A DNA stretch of 64,000 bases, from contig NZ_JAHSTV010000002.1 of NCBI RefSeq assembly GCF_019145235.1, positions 496,001-560,000 of the forward strand, given 5' to 3'. Of the stretch, positions 37,142 to 46,949 are shown one piece after another. Numbering within the stretch: position 1 is the first letter of the stretch; each line of letters opens with the position of its first letter. The stretch comes from Pseudomonas farris. Lineage in GTDB: Bacteria; Pseudomonadota; Gammaproteobacteria; Pseudomonadales; Pseudomonadaceae. The notes beneath the pieces were generated by a model. It worked only from the letters and a program-made list of their open reading frames with translations. It was not told the DNA's origin and did not search any database. The translations under genes were made by a program, and so were the position numbers.

Positions 37142-39289
37142 ATGAGCGCTCCCATGCAACCGCTGCTTCAATATTTCAAGGCGATACTCAACCCCGGACG
37201 AGAGGTGCTGCTGTTCGCCCTGAGAACCATTGTGGCCGGGCTGCTGACGTTGTACCTGGCCTTCCTGTTCGACCTTGAGCAGCCCAAGTGGTCGATCATG
37301 GCGGTGGTCATCGTCAGCCAGCCATTGGGCGGCATGGCCCTGGCCCGAAGTTTCGGTCAGGTCATCGGCACCACTTTAGGAGCGGTGGTGGCGGTGTTGA
37401 TCATGGCGATCTTCCCCCAGGCGCCCCTGCCTTTCATCCTCACCCTGGCCTTGTGGTTGGCATTCTGTACCGCCGGCGGCACCTTGTTGCGCTACACCAG
37501 CTCCCAGGCATTTGTGCTGAGCGGGTACACGGCGGTGGTCGTGGCGCTGCTGGCGGTACCCGATCAGGAAGGCACGTTCCTGCTGGCCGTCACTCGTGTG
37601 ACCGAAACGCTTTTGGCGGTGGCTTGCGTGTGCGTGGTCAGCCTTCTCACGGCGCGACCGGAAGCTGTGGCGCGGGATTACTTCGCCAAGATCGATCAGG
37701 TCATCAAGCTGCTCGCGACCCACGCTGCTGCCGTCATCCGAACCGAAGAAAGCGAGGCCGATTTCCATCGGCGGCAGATGCAACTGCTCGGCGCAATCAG
37801 TGCTCTGGAGGGAGTACGTCGGCATTTATATTACGATGCGCCACGGTTGCGCAGCGCCAATGGTCTGGTGCAACTGCTGGGCAATCAACTGGTGCTGCTG
37901 ACTTCGCGGTTGACGGCCTTGCGTCACCAGCGGCAACTGCTCACCGAACGCTGGGAAGGCGCGTTGCCGGAAGAGATACAACGTTTGCGCGCCGAAGAAC
38001 TGGCGTTTCTCGATGAATTGGCCCAGCAAGGGCGTTCATTGTCGAGTGAGGCACGGTACCATTTCGCCGCGCTGCAACAGCGTTTCGATGACCAGGCCTA
38101 CAAGGCCGAACAACTCACCGAGACGATGCCTGCCACCCTGCGTTCATTGGCTTGGGCACTGCGTTGGGAGCAGGCACGGATGCTAGAGCAACTGGCGCAG
38201 ATTCTGGAGCTAAGCGACGCGATCCAGGAAGGGCGTGAAGCCAGTTGCGTGTTCCGTGGCCAGGAAAATCCGCTGCATCTGGATTTCACCTTGGCGGCAA
38301 TGAATGCAATCCGGGCATTTTTCGCGTTGCTGGTGGCCGGGTTGATCTGGATCGAGACCGCTTGGGATGGGGCCCGTGGCGGGATGATTGTGGTGGGGAT
38401 TCTCTGTTCGCTGATGGCGACTTTTCCACGGCCGTTGCTGGCCGCGCAAAGCTTTGCCAAAGGGCTGGGTCTGGCCTTGGTGGTGTCGGCGCTCTATCTG
38501 TTCATGCTGATACCGATGATTAGTAACTTCGAGTTACTTGCCTTGTTGCTTGCCCCATTGCTGTATGCCGTCGCGGTGGGGTTGGCCAGTCCGCCAACCA
38601 CTGGCACAGGCATCGGTCTTGGGCTAACGACAATACTGTTGTTGGGCCCGCAAAACACAGGAAGCGGCCAAAACAGCGCTATTCAGTGGTTCGAGTTTGC
38701 CGGTGCGTATATCAGCGCCTCCGCGCTGGCGCTCAGTGTCTATGCCTTGATCTTCCCGTTCAGGCCCGTTTTACGGATACGTCGGCTGTTCAATGAAAAC
38801 TGCGAGCAGGTCTACGCTTTGCTGAAGACGCCGGCCACCGATGAACAACAATTTGCGTTTGAAAGCCGTATGGTCGATCGCCTGACCATGATGTTGGGAT
38901 TATTGCCGGCGACCAACGACAAGCACTCCACAGAGCTGTTCGAAGTCAGCCTTGGCTGCATGGCACTGGGTGTGGCCTTGAACCAGCTCAGGCAACAGGG
39001 GCAAAGCAACACGTTACTGAGTACAGACCAGCAAAACCGTTTGCTGGCTGCCGTGCGTGAGACAGGCCGATTGATCGCCGGGCGGCCCGGGATAGACCTT
39101 GAGCAATTGCTCGGCAACTTGCGTGTCTTGGGCGATGAAATGGACGACTTGCATTTAGACGTTCATGAACACCTGTGGTCGGTATTCAGGATGCGCGTGG
39201 CGTTGTTGATCGTGGTGTCGTTTCTGGAGCGACATCGCCAATACTTTCAACCCGTCCAAAGGGAAGGAGAGCCAGCCCTTGCCCATTGA
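37142..39289 (+). CDS. FUSC-family inner-membrane efflux protein (AaeB-like)
   Basis: A 715-residue protein with two blocks of about five to six membrane helices (about 20-175 and 385-520), each followed by a cytoplasmic helical domain. The pattern, with FDLEQPKWSIMAVVIVSQPLGGM in the first block, matches fusaric-acid-resistance/AaeB proteins that export aromatic acids. ATG 37142 follows GGAG; the in-frame ATG 37067 is unsupported. It overlaps the DUF1656 gene by 11 bp and forms an operon with it and the HlyD protein. Confidence 0.9.
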   Translation: MSAPMQPLLQYFKAILNPGREVLLFALRTIVAGLLTLYLAFLFDLEQPKWSIMAVVIVSQPLGGMALARSFGQVIGTTLGAVVAVLIMAIFPQAPLPFILTLALWLAFCTAGGTLLRYTSSQAFVLSGYTAVVVALLAVPDQEGTFLLAVTRVTETLLAVACVCVVSLLTARPEAVARDYFAKIDQVIKLLATHAAAVIRTEESEADFHRRQMQLLGAISALEGVRRHLYYDAPRLRSANGLVQLLGNQLVLLTSRLTALRHQRQLLTERWEGALPEEIQRLRAEELAFLDELAQQGRSLSSEARYHFAALQQRFDDQAYKAEQLTETMPATLRSLAWALRWEQARMLEQLAQILELSDAIQEGREASCVFRGQENPLHLDFTLAAMNAIRAFFALLVAGLIWIETAWDGARGGMIVVGILCSLMATFPRPLLAAQSFAKGLGLALVVSALYLFMLIPMISNFELLALLLAPLLYAVAVGLASPPTTGTGIGLGLTTILLLGPQNTGSGQNSAIQWFEFAGAYISASALALSVYALIFPFRPVLRIRRLFNENCEQVYALLKTPATDEQQFAFESRMVDRLTMMLGLLPATNDKHSTELFEVSLGCMALGVALNQLRQQGQSNTLLSTDQQNRLLAAVRETGRLIAGRPGIDLEQLLGNLRVLGDEMDDLHLDVHEHLWSVFRMRVALLIVVSFLERHRQYFQPVQREGEPALAH

Positions 39290-39479
39290 TTTTGAATTGG
39301 GTGGTGTCTACTTGCCGCCGATTGCCCAGGCGTTACTGCTGGCCCTGCCGATCTTCCTGCTGCTGGACTGGATCTTGCGCCGTTTTGGCGTGCTGCGTTT
39401 TGTCTGGCACGAGGCCTTGTTCGAAGGCGCGTTATACGCCTGCGTTTGCGCGACGCTGATTCTGGTGATGGGAGCTTGA
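39279..39479 (+). CDS. DUF1656 small membrane protein (AaeX-like)
   Basis: A 66-residue protein with two membrane helices, starting MPIDFELGGVYLPP, as DUF1656/AaeX proteins do. The start codon is TTG (39279), inside the FUSC gene, with GGAAGGAG 9 bp upstream. It is always found between the FUSC and HlyD components in such operons. Confidence 0.85.
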   Translation: MPIDFELGGVYLPPIAQALLLALPIFLLLDWILRRFGVLRFVWHEALFEGALYACVCATLILVMGA

Positions 39480-39483
39480 TGCC

Positions 39484-40449
39484 TTGAAGAAGATCCTCGC
39501 CCGACTCGTGACTGTGGCAGTGGTATTGCTGGCCTTCGTGCTTGGCTGGTTCGCCTGGGAACATTACACCCGCGCTCCCTGGACTCGGGACGCGCGGGTT
39601 CGCGCCGATGTGGTGACGTTGTCCGCCGATGTCTCGGGGCGCATCGTCAGCCTGAGTGTTCAAGACAACCAGCATGTTACGAAAGGCCAGTTGCTGCTGG
39701 AGATCGACCCGGCTCGTTATACGCTGGCAGTGGAGCATGCCAAGCGCGCGGTGGAAGTCGCAAAAGCCACACTGGGCCAATCTGAAGCGACGATTGTCTC
39801 CAGTGAAGCGCTGCTCAGGCAGCGCCAGAGCGAAGAGCGTCGCCGTCGAACCCTCAAACAGGGTTTCGCGATCTCCGGCGAAGAATGGGAGAAATCCAGT
39901 ACCGAAGTGGCGGTGGCGCAGGCGGAGCTGTTACGCAATCAGGCCAATCTGGGCCTGGCCCAGGCCAACGTGCAACTGGCGATCGCTGCATTGACCCAGG
40001 CCGAACTGGACTTGCAGCGCACGCGGGTCGCAGCGCCTGTCAGCGGTTACGTGACCAACCTGCTGACTCGCCAGGGCGATTACGCCACTGCCGGGGGGGC
40101 GTTGTTGGCACTGGTAGACAGCGACTCGTTTTATATCAGCGGCTACTTTGAAGAAACAAAGCTGCCGCGAATCGAGGAGGGCGACCGGGTCAGGGTCGAG
40201 TTGATGAGCGGCGAGACCTTCGGCGGCACTGTGCAAAGCATCGCTTTTGCTATCGCCGACCGCGAGAACTCCCCCGGCAGTCGCCTGCTAGCCAGCATCA
40301 ACCCCAGTTACACTTGGGTCAAGCTGGCGCAACGAGTGCCGGTGCGGATTCAGATCGATGCTGATTATGTCGCTAAAAACCGCCTGCGGGCCGGGACTAC
40401 GGCCACGGTAACCGTTGAGGAACACCGAGATAACGAGACTGCCCACTAA
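39484..40449 (+). CDS. HlyD-family membrane-fusion protein (AaeA/EmrA-like)
   Basis: A 321-residue adaptor: one N-terminal membrane helix (about 8-26), lipoyl halves (VRADVVTLSADVSGRIVSLSVQDNQHVTKGQ and TRVAAPVSGYVTNLLTRQGDY) separated by a helical hairpin of about 75 residues, and a beta-barrel. It links the FUSC protein to an outer-membrane channel, which is not encoded in this operon. The start is TTG 39484 after GGGAG; no ATG fits. Confidence 0.9.
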   Translation: MKKILARLVTVAVVLLAFVLGWFAWEHYTRAPWTRDARVRADVVTLSADVSGRIVSLSVQDNQHVTKGQLLLEIDPARYTLAVEHAKRAVEVAKATLGQSEATIVSSEALLRQRQSEERRRRTLKQGFAISGEEWEKSSTEVAVAQAELLRNQANLGLAQANVQLAIAALTQAELDLQRTRVAAPVSGYVTNLLTRQGDYATAGGALLALVDSDSFYISGYFEETKLPRIEEGDRVRVELMSGETFGGTVQSIAFAIADRENSPGSRLLASINPSYTWVKLAQRVPVRIQIDADYVAKNRLRAGTTATVTVEEHRDNETAH

Positions 40450-40454
40450 TCCCC

Positions 40455-40537
40455 TGTGGGAGCGAGCCTGCTCGCGATAGCGGTCTGTCTGCCAACATCA
40501 CGTCGCCTGTCAGTCAGTCATCGCGAGCAGGGGGTTG
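40455..40537. repeat. Inverted REP pair, variant type
   Basis: TGTGGGAGCGAGCCTGCTCG (from 40455) and a partial inverse (40518-40537, TCATCGCGAGCAGG). It lies between the convergent efflux operons. Confidence 0.75.
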
Positions 40538-40563
40538 TGGTGTTTGCGCTATGGCGTGCAGAC

Positions 40564-40598
40564 AAAAAAAAGCCCCGCGACCGAATGAGGCGCGGGGC
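40564..40598 (-). terminator. Intrinsic terminator of mexEF-oprN
   Basis: Read on the minus strand: GCCCCGCG and CGCGGGGC arms (40591-40598 and 40572-40579), a 11-nt loop, and eight T residues (40571-40564). It is 46 bp after the oprN stop. Confidence 0.9.
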
Positions 40599-40644
40599 AA
40601 AGAAGTTGGTTGGTTGCGGCCAACCAAAGGAGCTCTTTAAAACG

Positions 40645-42066
40645 TTACTTGCTGGCGACCGTCTCTGGTTGCCAGCCGCCGCCGAGGGCTTTGTAGATGG
40701 CGACAATGCCGCGATACAAATCGACTTCGGCCTGGGCCTGGGTGTCTTCGGCTGCCAGGCGCTCACGCTGAGCATCGAGCAGCACGAGGAAGTCCACGGT
40801 GCCTTCGCGGTAGCGAATGTCGGCGAGATCGGCAGCGGCGCGGCTTGATTCGCTTTGACGAATCAGCGAGATCAGGCGCTGCTGACGTTTACCGTAATCG
40901 CTGAAGGCGTTTTCCGACTCTTCCAGCGCCAGCAGCACTTGCTGCTCGTAGGTCGCCAAGGCGCCTTCGGCTTCCGCATCGGCACCGCGCAAACGGGCGC
41001 GCACGCTGCCCAGGTCGAACGCCGCCCAGGTAATGCTTGGGCCCAGTGCCCAGGCGTTGGCTGCCGAGGAACCGATCTGCGATCCGCGCCCGGCGGTGAA
41101 ACCGAGGAAGCCGCTGAGGCTGACCCGTGGGAACAAATCAGCCTTGGCCACGCCAATACGGGCGGTGGCGGCCGCCAGTTGGCGTTCGGCGCTGCGGATG
41201 TCCGGACGCCGTTGCAGCAGTTCGCCCGGATCACCGATCGGCAGGGCCTTGGCGATTGCCGGCAAATCTTTTGGGCTCAGGTCGACGGTCAGCTTGTCCG
41301 GACGCTCACCTAGCAGGGTGGCGATGCGGTTGCGCTGACGAACCTGTTCGGCTTGCAGTTGCGGCACGCTGGCTTCGACAGAGGCCAGGCGCGCATCAGC
41401 GCGAACCACGTCCAGCTGATCGCCGACACCGGCATCACGCAGGCTTTCGGTGATCTTGCGCGATTCCTGCTGGTTGTTCAGGTTGGCCAGGGCGATCTTT
41501 TCCCGCAACTGCGCACCGCGCAGTTGGCCGTAGGCGTCCACCAGTTCGGCAATCATGGTGACTTGCAGTTGGTAAAGATCGGCTTCGGCGGCCTGCTGTT
41601 CGGCGTCGCTGGATTCCAGGTTGCGCTGGATGCGACCGAACAAGTCCAGTTCCCAGGCCATGTCCAGCCCCAGGTCATAGCGTTCACTGCTGACGCGTTT
41701 AGTGGTCTGGCCGGGAATCTGTCCTTTGGCCAAATCACTGCTCGCGCGGCTGGTGATGGTCGGCATGGCGTCATTGCTGGCGTCATCGCGAATTGCCCGG
41801 GCCGCTTTCCAGCGGGCGAAGGCCACGCGCAAATCGCGGTTGCCTTGCAAGGACTGCGTCACCAACTGGTTCAGGGTCGGGTCCTCGAACTGCTGCCACC
41901 AGATGCCTTCGAAACGGGCGCGGTCAAAATTCTTCTGACCGGCGCTGCCATCGGTGGCGGCCGTGATATTGGCCGCCTCCGTAGCTGGGGTTTTGTAGTC
42001 CGGGCCAACGGCGCAGGCACTCAGGGCCAATACCAGAAGGCTCGGCAGGAAGGCTTTCAGGCTCAT
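40645..42066 (-). CDS. oprN: RND outer-membrane channel lipoprotein OprN
   Basis: A 473-residue TolC-family channel with lipobox LALSAC (acylated Cys18) and the duplicated hairpin repeats of the family (AFARWKAARAIRDDASN, ELDLFGRIQRNLESSDAEQQAAEADLYQL, and AFDLGSVRARLRGADAEAEGALATYEQQVLLALEE in the second half). It forms the exit duct of the MexEF pump. It overlaps mexF by 4 bp. Confidence 0.9.
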   Translation of the reverse strand: MSLKAFLPSLLVLALSACAVGPDYKTPATEAANITAATDGSAGQKNFDRARFEGIWWQQFEDPTLNQLVTQSLQGNRDLRVAFARWKAARAIRDDASNDAMPTITSRASSDLAKGQIPGQTTKRVSSERYDLGLDMAWELDLFGRIQRNLESSDAEQQAAEADLYQLQVTMIAELVDAYGQLRGAQLREKIALANLNNQQESRKITESLRDAGVGDQLDVVRADARLASVEASVPQLQAEQVRQRNRIATLLGERPDKLTVDLSPKDLPAIAKALPIGDPGELLQRRPDIRSAERQLAAATARIGVAKADLFPRVSLSGFLGFTAGRGSQIGSSAANAWALGPSITWAAFDLGSVRARLRGADAEAEGALATYEQQVLLALEESENAFSDYGKRQQRLISLIRQSESSRAAADLADIRYREGTVDFLVLLDAQRERLAAEDTQAQAEVDLYRGIVAIYKALGGGWQPETVASK

Positions 42067-45000
42067 TGTTGCGCCTCCACTTGCTTTTCCAATTTCAGCG
42101 CCTTGGCCGCTTTGCGTTGCTCACCGCGCTCCACAAAGTTGCGAATCAGTACGTAGAACACCGGCGTCAGCAACAGACCGAAGAAGGTCACCCCGAGCAT
42201 CCCGGAGAACACCGCCACACCCATGGCATGACGCATTTCGGCACCGGCACCGCTGGAAAAAACCAGAGGCACAACACCCATGATGAACGCGAAGGAGGTC
42301 ATCAGGATCGGCCGCAGACGCAGACGGCAAGCTTCCAGCACCGCTGCCAGCGGGCCGAGGCCTTCTTCCTGTTTATCCTTGGCAAACTCGACGATCAGAA
42401 TCGCGTTCTTACATGCAAGTCCCACCAGTACGATCAGGCCGATCTGGGTAAAGATGTTGTTGTCGCCGCCCGAGGCAATCACACCGGTAATGGCCGACAG
42501 CAGGGTCATCGGAACGATCAGGATCACCGCCAGTGGCAGGCTCCAGCTTTCGTATTGAGCCGCGAGCACCAGGAACGCCAGCAGTACGCAGAGCGGGAAC
42601 ACGAACAGCGCCGTATTGCCGGACAGAATCTGCTGGTAGGTCAGGTCGGTCCACTCGTAGGTCATGCCGTTGGGCAATTCGTCCTTGAGCAGTTTCTCGA
42701 TGGCTTTCTCGGCCTGGCCGGAGCTGTAGCCGGGCGCTGCCGCACCGTTGATTTCAGCAGTGATGAAGCCGTTGTAGTGCATCACGCGGTCCGGCCCCGA
42801 GGTGTCGCTGACCTTGATGAAGGTCGCCAGCGGAATCATCTCGCCCCGGTTGTTACGCACTTTCAGCTGACCAATCTGGTCCGATTCGAGACGGAACTGT
42901 TGCTCAGCCTGAACGTTGACCTGATAGGTGCGACCGAAGCGGTTAAAGTCGTTGGCATACAGCGAACCCAGGTAGATCTGCAGGGTGTCGAAGATGTCGC
43001 TGACGGCAACGCCGTGGGTCTTGGCTTTTTCCCGGTCGATGGCGGCATCGACCTGCGGCACGTTCACGGTGTAACTGGTGAACAGACCGGCCAGTTCCGG
43101 CACGCTGTGGCTTTTGGTGATGATATTCATGGTTTCTTTGTACAGCTCGTCATAGCCCAGGTTGCCCCGGTCTTCGATCTGCAGGCGGAAACCACCAATG
43201 GTCCCCAGGCCTTGTACCGGCGGCGGCGGGAAGATCGCCATGTAGGCTTCCTGAATCCCGGCGTACTGGCCGTTCAATGCACCGGCAATCGCACCGGCGG
43301 ACATGCTCGGATCCTTACGCTCGTCGAACGGTTTCAGGGTAACGAACACGATGCCGGCGTTCGGGCTGTTGGTGAACCCGTTGATCGACAGACCCGGGAA
43401 GGCCACCGCGCTTTCCACGCCAGGCTGTTTCAGGGCCAGGTCGGACATACGCTTGATCACGTCTTCGGTACGGTCCAGGCTTGCGGCGTCCGGCAGTTGC
43501 GCGAAGGCCACCAGGTACTGCTTGTCCTGGCCGGGTACGAAACCGGTCGGGGTGTTGGAGAAACCGAAGAAGGTCAACACCATCAGGCCGGCGTACACCA
43601 GCAGGGCGATACCGCTGCTGCGGATAACCCGGCCCACGGTGCCGACATAACCATGGCTGGCCTTGTCAAAGAAGCGGTTGAACGGACGGAACAGCCAGCC
43701 ACCAAAGATCTTGTCCAGAACCTTGGAGAAACGGTCTTTCGGTGCGTCATGGCTCTTGAGCAATACGGCGGCCAGCGCCGGCGACAAGGTCAGCGAGTTG
43801 AAGGCCGAGATCACGGTCGAAATCGCAATCGTCAGGGCGAACTGTTTATAAAACTGCCCGGTCAAGCCGGAGATGAACGCGGCCGGGATGAACACCGCAC
43901 ACAGCACCAGCGCCGTCGCAATGATCGGACCGGTCACTTCGCGCATCGCACGCTTGGTGGCTTCTACAGGGGTTAATCCGAGCCCGATGTTTCGCTCGAC
44001 GTTTTCCACCACCACAATCGCATCGTCGACCACGATACCGATGGCCAGTACCAGCCCGAACAGCGACAGGGCGTTCAATGAGAAGCCGAACAGGTGCATC
44101 ACGGCAAACGTACCGATCAGCGAAACCGGCACCGCCACCAACGGGATGATCGAGGCGCGCCAGGTTTGCAGGAACAGGATTACCACCAGCACAACGAGGA
44201 TCAGCGCTTCGAAGAGGGTATGAACCACCGCCTCGATGGAGCCGCGCACGAAGATCGTCGGGTCATAAACGATGCTGAAGTCCATGCCTTCCGGGAAGTT
44301 CTTCTTCAGCTCGGCCATTTTCTCCCGAACGTCGTTGGAGATCTGGATCGCGTTGGAGCCAGGGCGCTGGAAGATCGGGATCGCCACCGCCGGCTGGTTG
44401 TTCAGCAAGGAACGCAGGGCATATTGGCTGGAGCCGAGTTCGACGCGAGCGATGTCTTTCAGGCGGGTGATTTCACCATTTTCACCGGAGCGAATGATGA
44501 TGTTCTCGAACTCTTCCTCGGAAACCAGACGACCTTGCGTGTTGACCGACAGCTGGAACGCGGTGGCATTTGGCGCAGGCGGAGCGCCCAGGGCACCGGC
44601 CGCCACTTGACGGTTTTGTTCGCGAATCGCGGTGACCACATCGGTGGCGGTCAGGTTGCGCGAAGCCGTCTTGTTCGGATCGAGCCACACCCGCAGCGAG
44701 TAATCACCCATACCGAACAGCTGCACGTCACCGACACCGCCCAGACGCGCCAACTCATCCTTGATGTTGAGCAAGGCGTAGTTGGACAGGTAGAGCATGT
44801 CGTAGCGTTTGTCCGGCGAGGTCAAGTGCACAACCATGGTCAGGTCGGGCGAAGCCTTGTCCACGGTGATACCAATGCGCGTCACTTCCTCGGGAAGTTT
44901 CGGTTCGGTCCGGGTCACGCGGTTCTGGACCTGTACCTGCGCGTTGTCCAGGTCGGTGCCAAGGGCGAAGGTGATGGTCAGGGTGATCTTGCCGTCAGCG

Positions 45001-45254
45001 GTGGACTGCGAGGACATGTACAGCATGTTCTCGACGCCGGTGATGGCTTGCTCCAACGGAGCGGCCACGGTTTCACCGATGACTTTAGGGTTGGCGCCCG
45101 GGAAGTTGGCACGGACCACAACGGTCGGTGGCACGACTTCCGGGTATTCGCTGATCGGCAACTGGAACAGTGAGATGGCGCCAGCGATCAGGATCAGCAG
45201 CGACAGTACCGCCGCAAAGATCGGCCGTGAAATGAAGAATTGGGAAAAATTCAT
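42063..45254 (-). CDS. mexF: RND multidrug efflux pump MexF
   Basis: A 1063-residue HAE1 proton-driven transporter. It has 12 membrane helices in the usual 1+5 / 1+5 layout, two large periplasmic loops, and the proton-relay DD in GIVVDDAIVVVEN. Sequence throughout reads as MexF of P. aeruginosa, including the start MNFSQFFISRPIFAAVL and the C-terminal FFGLLLTPVFYVLIRNFVE. Known substrates of that pump include chloramphenicol, fluoroquinolones, trimethoprim and quinolone signals. The gene sits between mexE and oprN with 15- and 4-bp joins. Confidence 0.96.
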   Translation of the reverse strand: MNFSQFFISRPIFAAVLSLLILIAGAISLFQLPISEYPEVVPPTVVVRANFPGANPKVIGETVAAPLEQAITGVENMLYMSSQSTADGKITLTITFALGTDLDNAQVQVQNRVTRTEPKLPEEVTRIGITVDKASPDLTMVVHLTSPDKRYDMLYLSNYALLNIKDELARLGGVGDVQLFGMGDYSLRVWLDPNKTASRNLTATDVVTAIREQNRQVAAGALGAPPAPNATAFQLSVNTQGRLVSEEEFENIIIRSGENGEITRLKDIARVELGSSQYALRSLLNNQPAVAIPIFQRPGSNAIQISNDVREKMAELKKNFPEGMDFSIVYDPTIFVRGSIEAVVHTLFEALILVVLVVILFLQTWRASIIPLVAVPVSLIGTFAVMHLFGFSLNALSLFGLVLAIGIVVDDAIVVVENVERNIGLGLTPVEATKRAMREVTGPIIATALVLCAVFIPAAFISGLTGQFYKQFALTIAISTVISAFNSLTLSPALAAVLLKSHDAPKDRFSKVLDKIFGGWLFRPFNRFFDKASHGYVGTVGRVIRSSGIALLVYAGLMVLTFFGFSNTPTGFVPGQDKQYLVAFAQLPDAASLDRTEDVIKRMSDLALKQPGVESAVAFPGLSINGFTNSPNAGIVFVTLKPFDERKDPSMSAGAIAGALNGQYAGIQEAYMAIFPPPPVQGLGTIGGFRLQIEDRGNLGYDELYKETMNIITKSHSVPELAGLFTSYTVNVPQVDAAIDREKAKTHGVAVSDIFDTLQIYLGSLYANDFNRFGRTYQVNVQAEQQFRLESDQIGQLKVRNNRGEMIPLATFIKVSDTSGPDRVMHYNGFITAEINGAAAPGYSSGQAEKAIEKLLKDELPNGMTYEWTDLTYQQILSGNTALFVFPLCVLLAFLVLAAQYESWSLPLAVILIVPMTLLSAITGVIASGGDNNIFTQIGLIVLVGLACKNAILIVEFAKDKQEEGLGPLAAVLEACRLRLRPILMTSFAFIMGVVPLVFSSGAGAEMRHAMGVAVFSGMLGVTFFGLLLTPVFYVLIRNFVERGEQRKAAKALKLEKQVEAQQ

Positions 45255-45269
45255 CGGAGTAATTGTCCC

Positions 45270-46523
45270 TTAACCGCGTGGAGTGGCAGCTGCCACTTTC
45301 ACAACCGTACCCGGCGCGACCTTGGCAGGTGCGACTTGAGGCAGGTTGCTGGCTTCCAGCGCTTGTCGTTGTTGTGCGAGAGCCGCGAGGGTTTGTTCGC
45401 TGGCCATCGGGATCACTTCAGGGGTGACCGGTGAGCCAGGGCGAACCCGTTGCAGGCCCTTGACGATGATGGTGTCGTCTTTGTTCAGGCCGCTGCGCAC
45501 GATGCGCAGACCTTCGATCTTCGGACCCAGCTCGACAGGGCGGTAAGCCGTTTTGTTGTCGGCATCCATCACCAGCACGAACTTTTTACCCAGGTCGGTA
45601 CCGACCGCCTCGTCGTTGATCAACACTGCGGAGTAAGTGCCGCTGCCCACCAGTTTCAGGCGTGCATAAAGCCCCGGGGTGTAGGTGCCGTCGCTGTTGT
45701 CGAACACCGCACGACCGCGGATGGTGCCGGTCTTCGGGTTGACCTGGTTGTCGACGAAGTTCATCTGGCCCTGGTGCGGATTGCCGTCTTCATTGGACAG
45801 GCCGAGGTAAACCGGCGTAGTTGCGCCGCGCTGACCCTGGCGGGCGAGCTGGGTGTATTTAAGGAAGACACGCTCGTCGGCATCGAAATAGGCGTAGACC
45901 TTGTCGGTGGACACCACGCTGGTCAGCGCGGTGGTATCGGCGGTCACCAGGTTGCCGGCAGTGATTTCCGCACGGCTGACACGGCCGCTGATTGGCGCAG
46001 TGACGCGGGTGAAGCTCAGGTTCAGTTTGGCCAGGTCCAGTTGGGCCTGGAGGGCGCCAACGGCCGCGCGAGCTTCTTGAGCCGCGCTGGTGCGCGAGTC
46101 GGCGAGTTCGGCGGAAATCGCGTTGCTGGTGCGCAGACGTTCGCCGCGCTGGGATTCGTTTTCGCTGCGGGTGGCGGTAGCGCGAGCCTGGGCAACCAGG
46201 GCTTCGAGGCGGCGGACCTCAGCCTGGAATGGACGCGGGTCGATCTGGAACAACAGATCGCCTTTCTTGACCAGCGCGCCTTCGGTGAAGGCCACGTCAT
46301 CGATCTGCCCGGAAACCCGTGGACGAATCTCTACCGTTTCCGGCGCTTCAAGGCGCCCGGTGAATTCGTCCCACTCGTTGACCGGTTGTTCCAGCACCTT
46401 GGCCACGCTGACTTTGGCCGCGGGCATGGTGGCGGCAGCGTCCGGGGTCTTGCCGCAGGCGCTCATCACCAGTACGGCCAACAGGGCCAAGGGGAAGCGC
46501 AAATGTTTGAGTGAATGTTCCAT
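45270..46523 (-). CDS. mexE: RND membrane-fusion lipoprotein MexE
   Basis: A 417-residue periplasmic adaptor with lipobox VMSACG (acylated Cys near 23), lipoyl motifs (VEIRPRVSGQIDDVAFTEGALVKKGD and TRVTAPISGRVSRAEITAGNLV) around a helical hairpin, and the beta-barrel domain. Start ATG 46523 is chosen; an upstream in-frame ATG (46538) adds only five residues. First gene of the pump operon; expression depends on MexT boxes at 46607 and 46669. Confidence 0.94.
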   Translation of the reverse strand: MEHSLKHLRFPLALLAVLVMSACGKTPDAAATMPAAKVSVAKVLEQPVNEWDEFTGRLEAPETVEIRPRVSGQIDDVAFTEGALVKKGDLLFQIDPRPFQAEVRRLEALVAQARATATRSENESQRGERLRTSNAISAELADSRTSAAQEARAAVGALQAQLDLAKLNLSFTRVTAPISGRVSRAEITAGNLVTADTTALTSVVSTDKVYAYFDADERVFLKYTQLARQGQRGATTPVYLGLSNEDGNPHQGQMNFVDNQVNPKTGTIRGRAVFDNSDGTYTPGLYARLKLVGSGTYSAVLINDEAVGTDLGKKFVLVMDADNKTAYRPVELGPKIEGLRIVRSGLNKDDTIIVKGLQRVRPGSPVTPEVIPMASEQTLAALAQQRQALEASNLPQVAPAKVAPGTVVKVAAATPRG

Positions 46524-46606
46524 GGATTCATCCGCCAATGTATTGAGATGGACGGATGATGCTTGGCGGGGTTGTATGGCACGAATCGAATGAACCGAAG
46601 GTAACT

Positions 46607-46621
46607 ATCATTCGGAATGAT
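46607..46621 (-). promoter_or_regulatory. MexT-type box, proximal to mexE
   Basis: ATCATTCGGAATGAT is a perfect palindrome fitting ATC-N9-GAT, the nod-box-like core reported for MexT binding. It lies 84 bp upstream of the mexE start. Confidence 0.65.
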
Positions 46622-46668
46622 ATAAGCTCAAAGCGAGCCCTCTAGCATGCACCTTCCGTTAGCGGGCT

Positions 46669-46683
46669 ATCAAATGAAATGAT
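46669..46683 (-). promoter_or_regulatory. MexT-type box, distal
   Basis: ATCAAATGAAATGAT fits ATC-N9-GAT and starts 62 bp (about six helical turns) beyond the first box. It suggests a two-site LysR-type operator that stayed with mexE when mexT was moved away. Confidence 0.6.
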
Positions 46684-46740
46684 GACAAATCAGTGTTGCA
46701 GGGAGTGTAAGGGATTGGCATCAACACGCGTCGTGGCCGT

Positions 46741-46810
46741 CGCGAGCAGGCTCGCTCCCACATTGGACCGGCGGCGTGCACAAATCCCCGTAGGAGCGAG
46801 GCTTGCCCGA
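46741..46810. repeat. Inverted REP pair, variant type
   Basis: CGCGAGCAGGCTCGCTCCCA (46741 on) faces TAGGAGCGAGGCTTGCCCGA (46791-46810). It marks the boundary between the mexE control region and the accessory DNA. Confidence 0.75.
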
Positions 46811-46949
46811 TGTGAGTATCGTTCCCTGTTCAAAAAACACAAAAGCGCTGCGGGTGCCGTTTGTTTTGCCTGGTGTTTATGCAAAGTCGAAGCCTTGTAA
46901 AACCACTCAATGTAGTCAACGATGCAATTGGCCTTCGGACCTGATCGAC

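Noticed and set aside
42066..43976. Long plus-strand ORF of 636 codons
   Set aside because: It is exactly antisense to mexF, whose protein is clearly real. The translation is Arg/Gly/His-rich with no domain.
46577..46592. TGGCACG-like element upstream of mexE as a sigma-54 promoter
   Set aside because: The -12 half (TTGC) is missing at the needed spacing.
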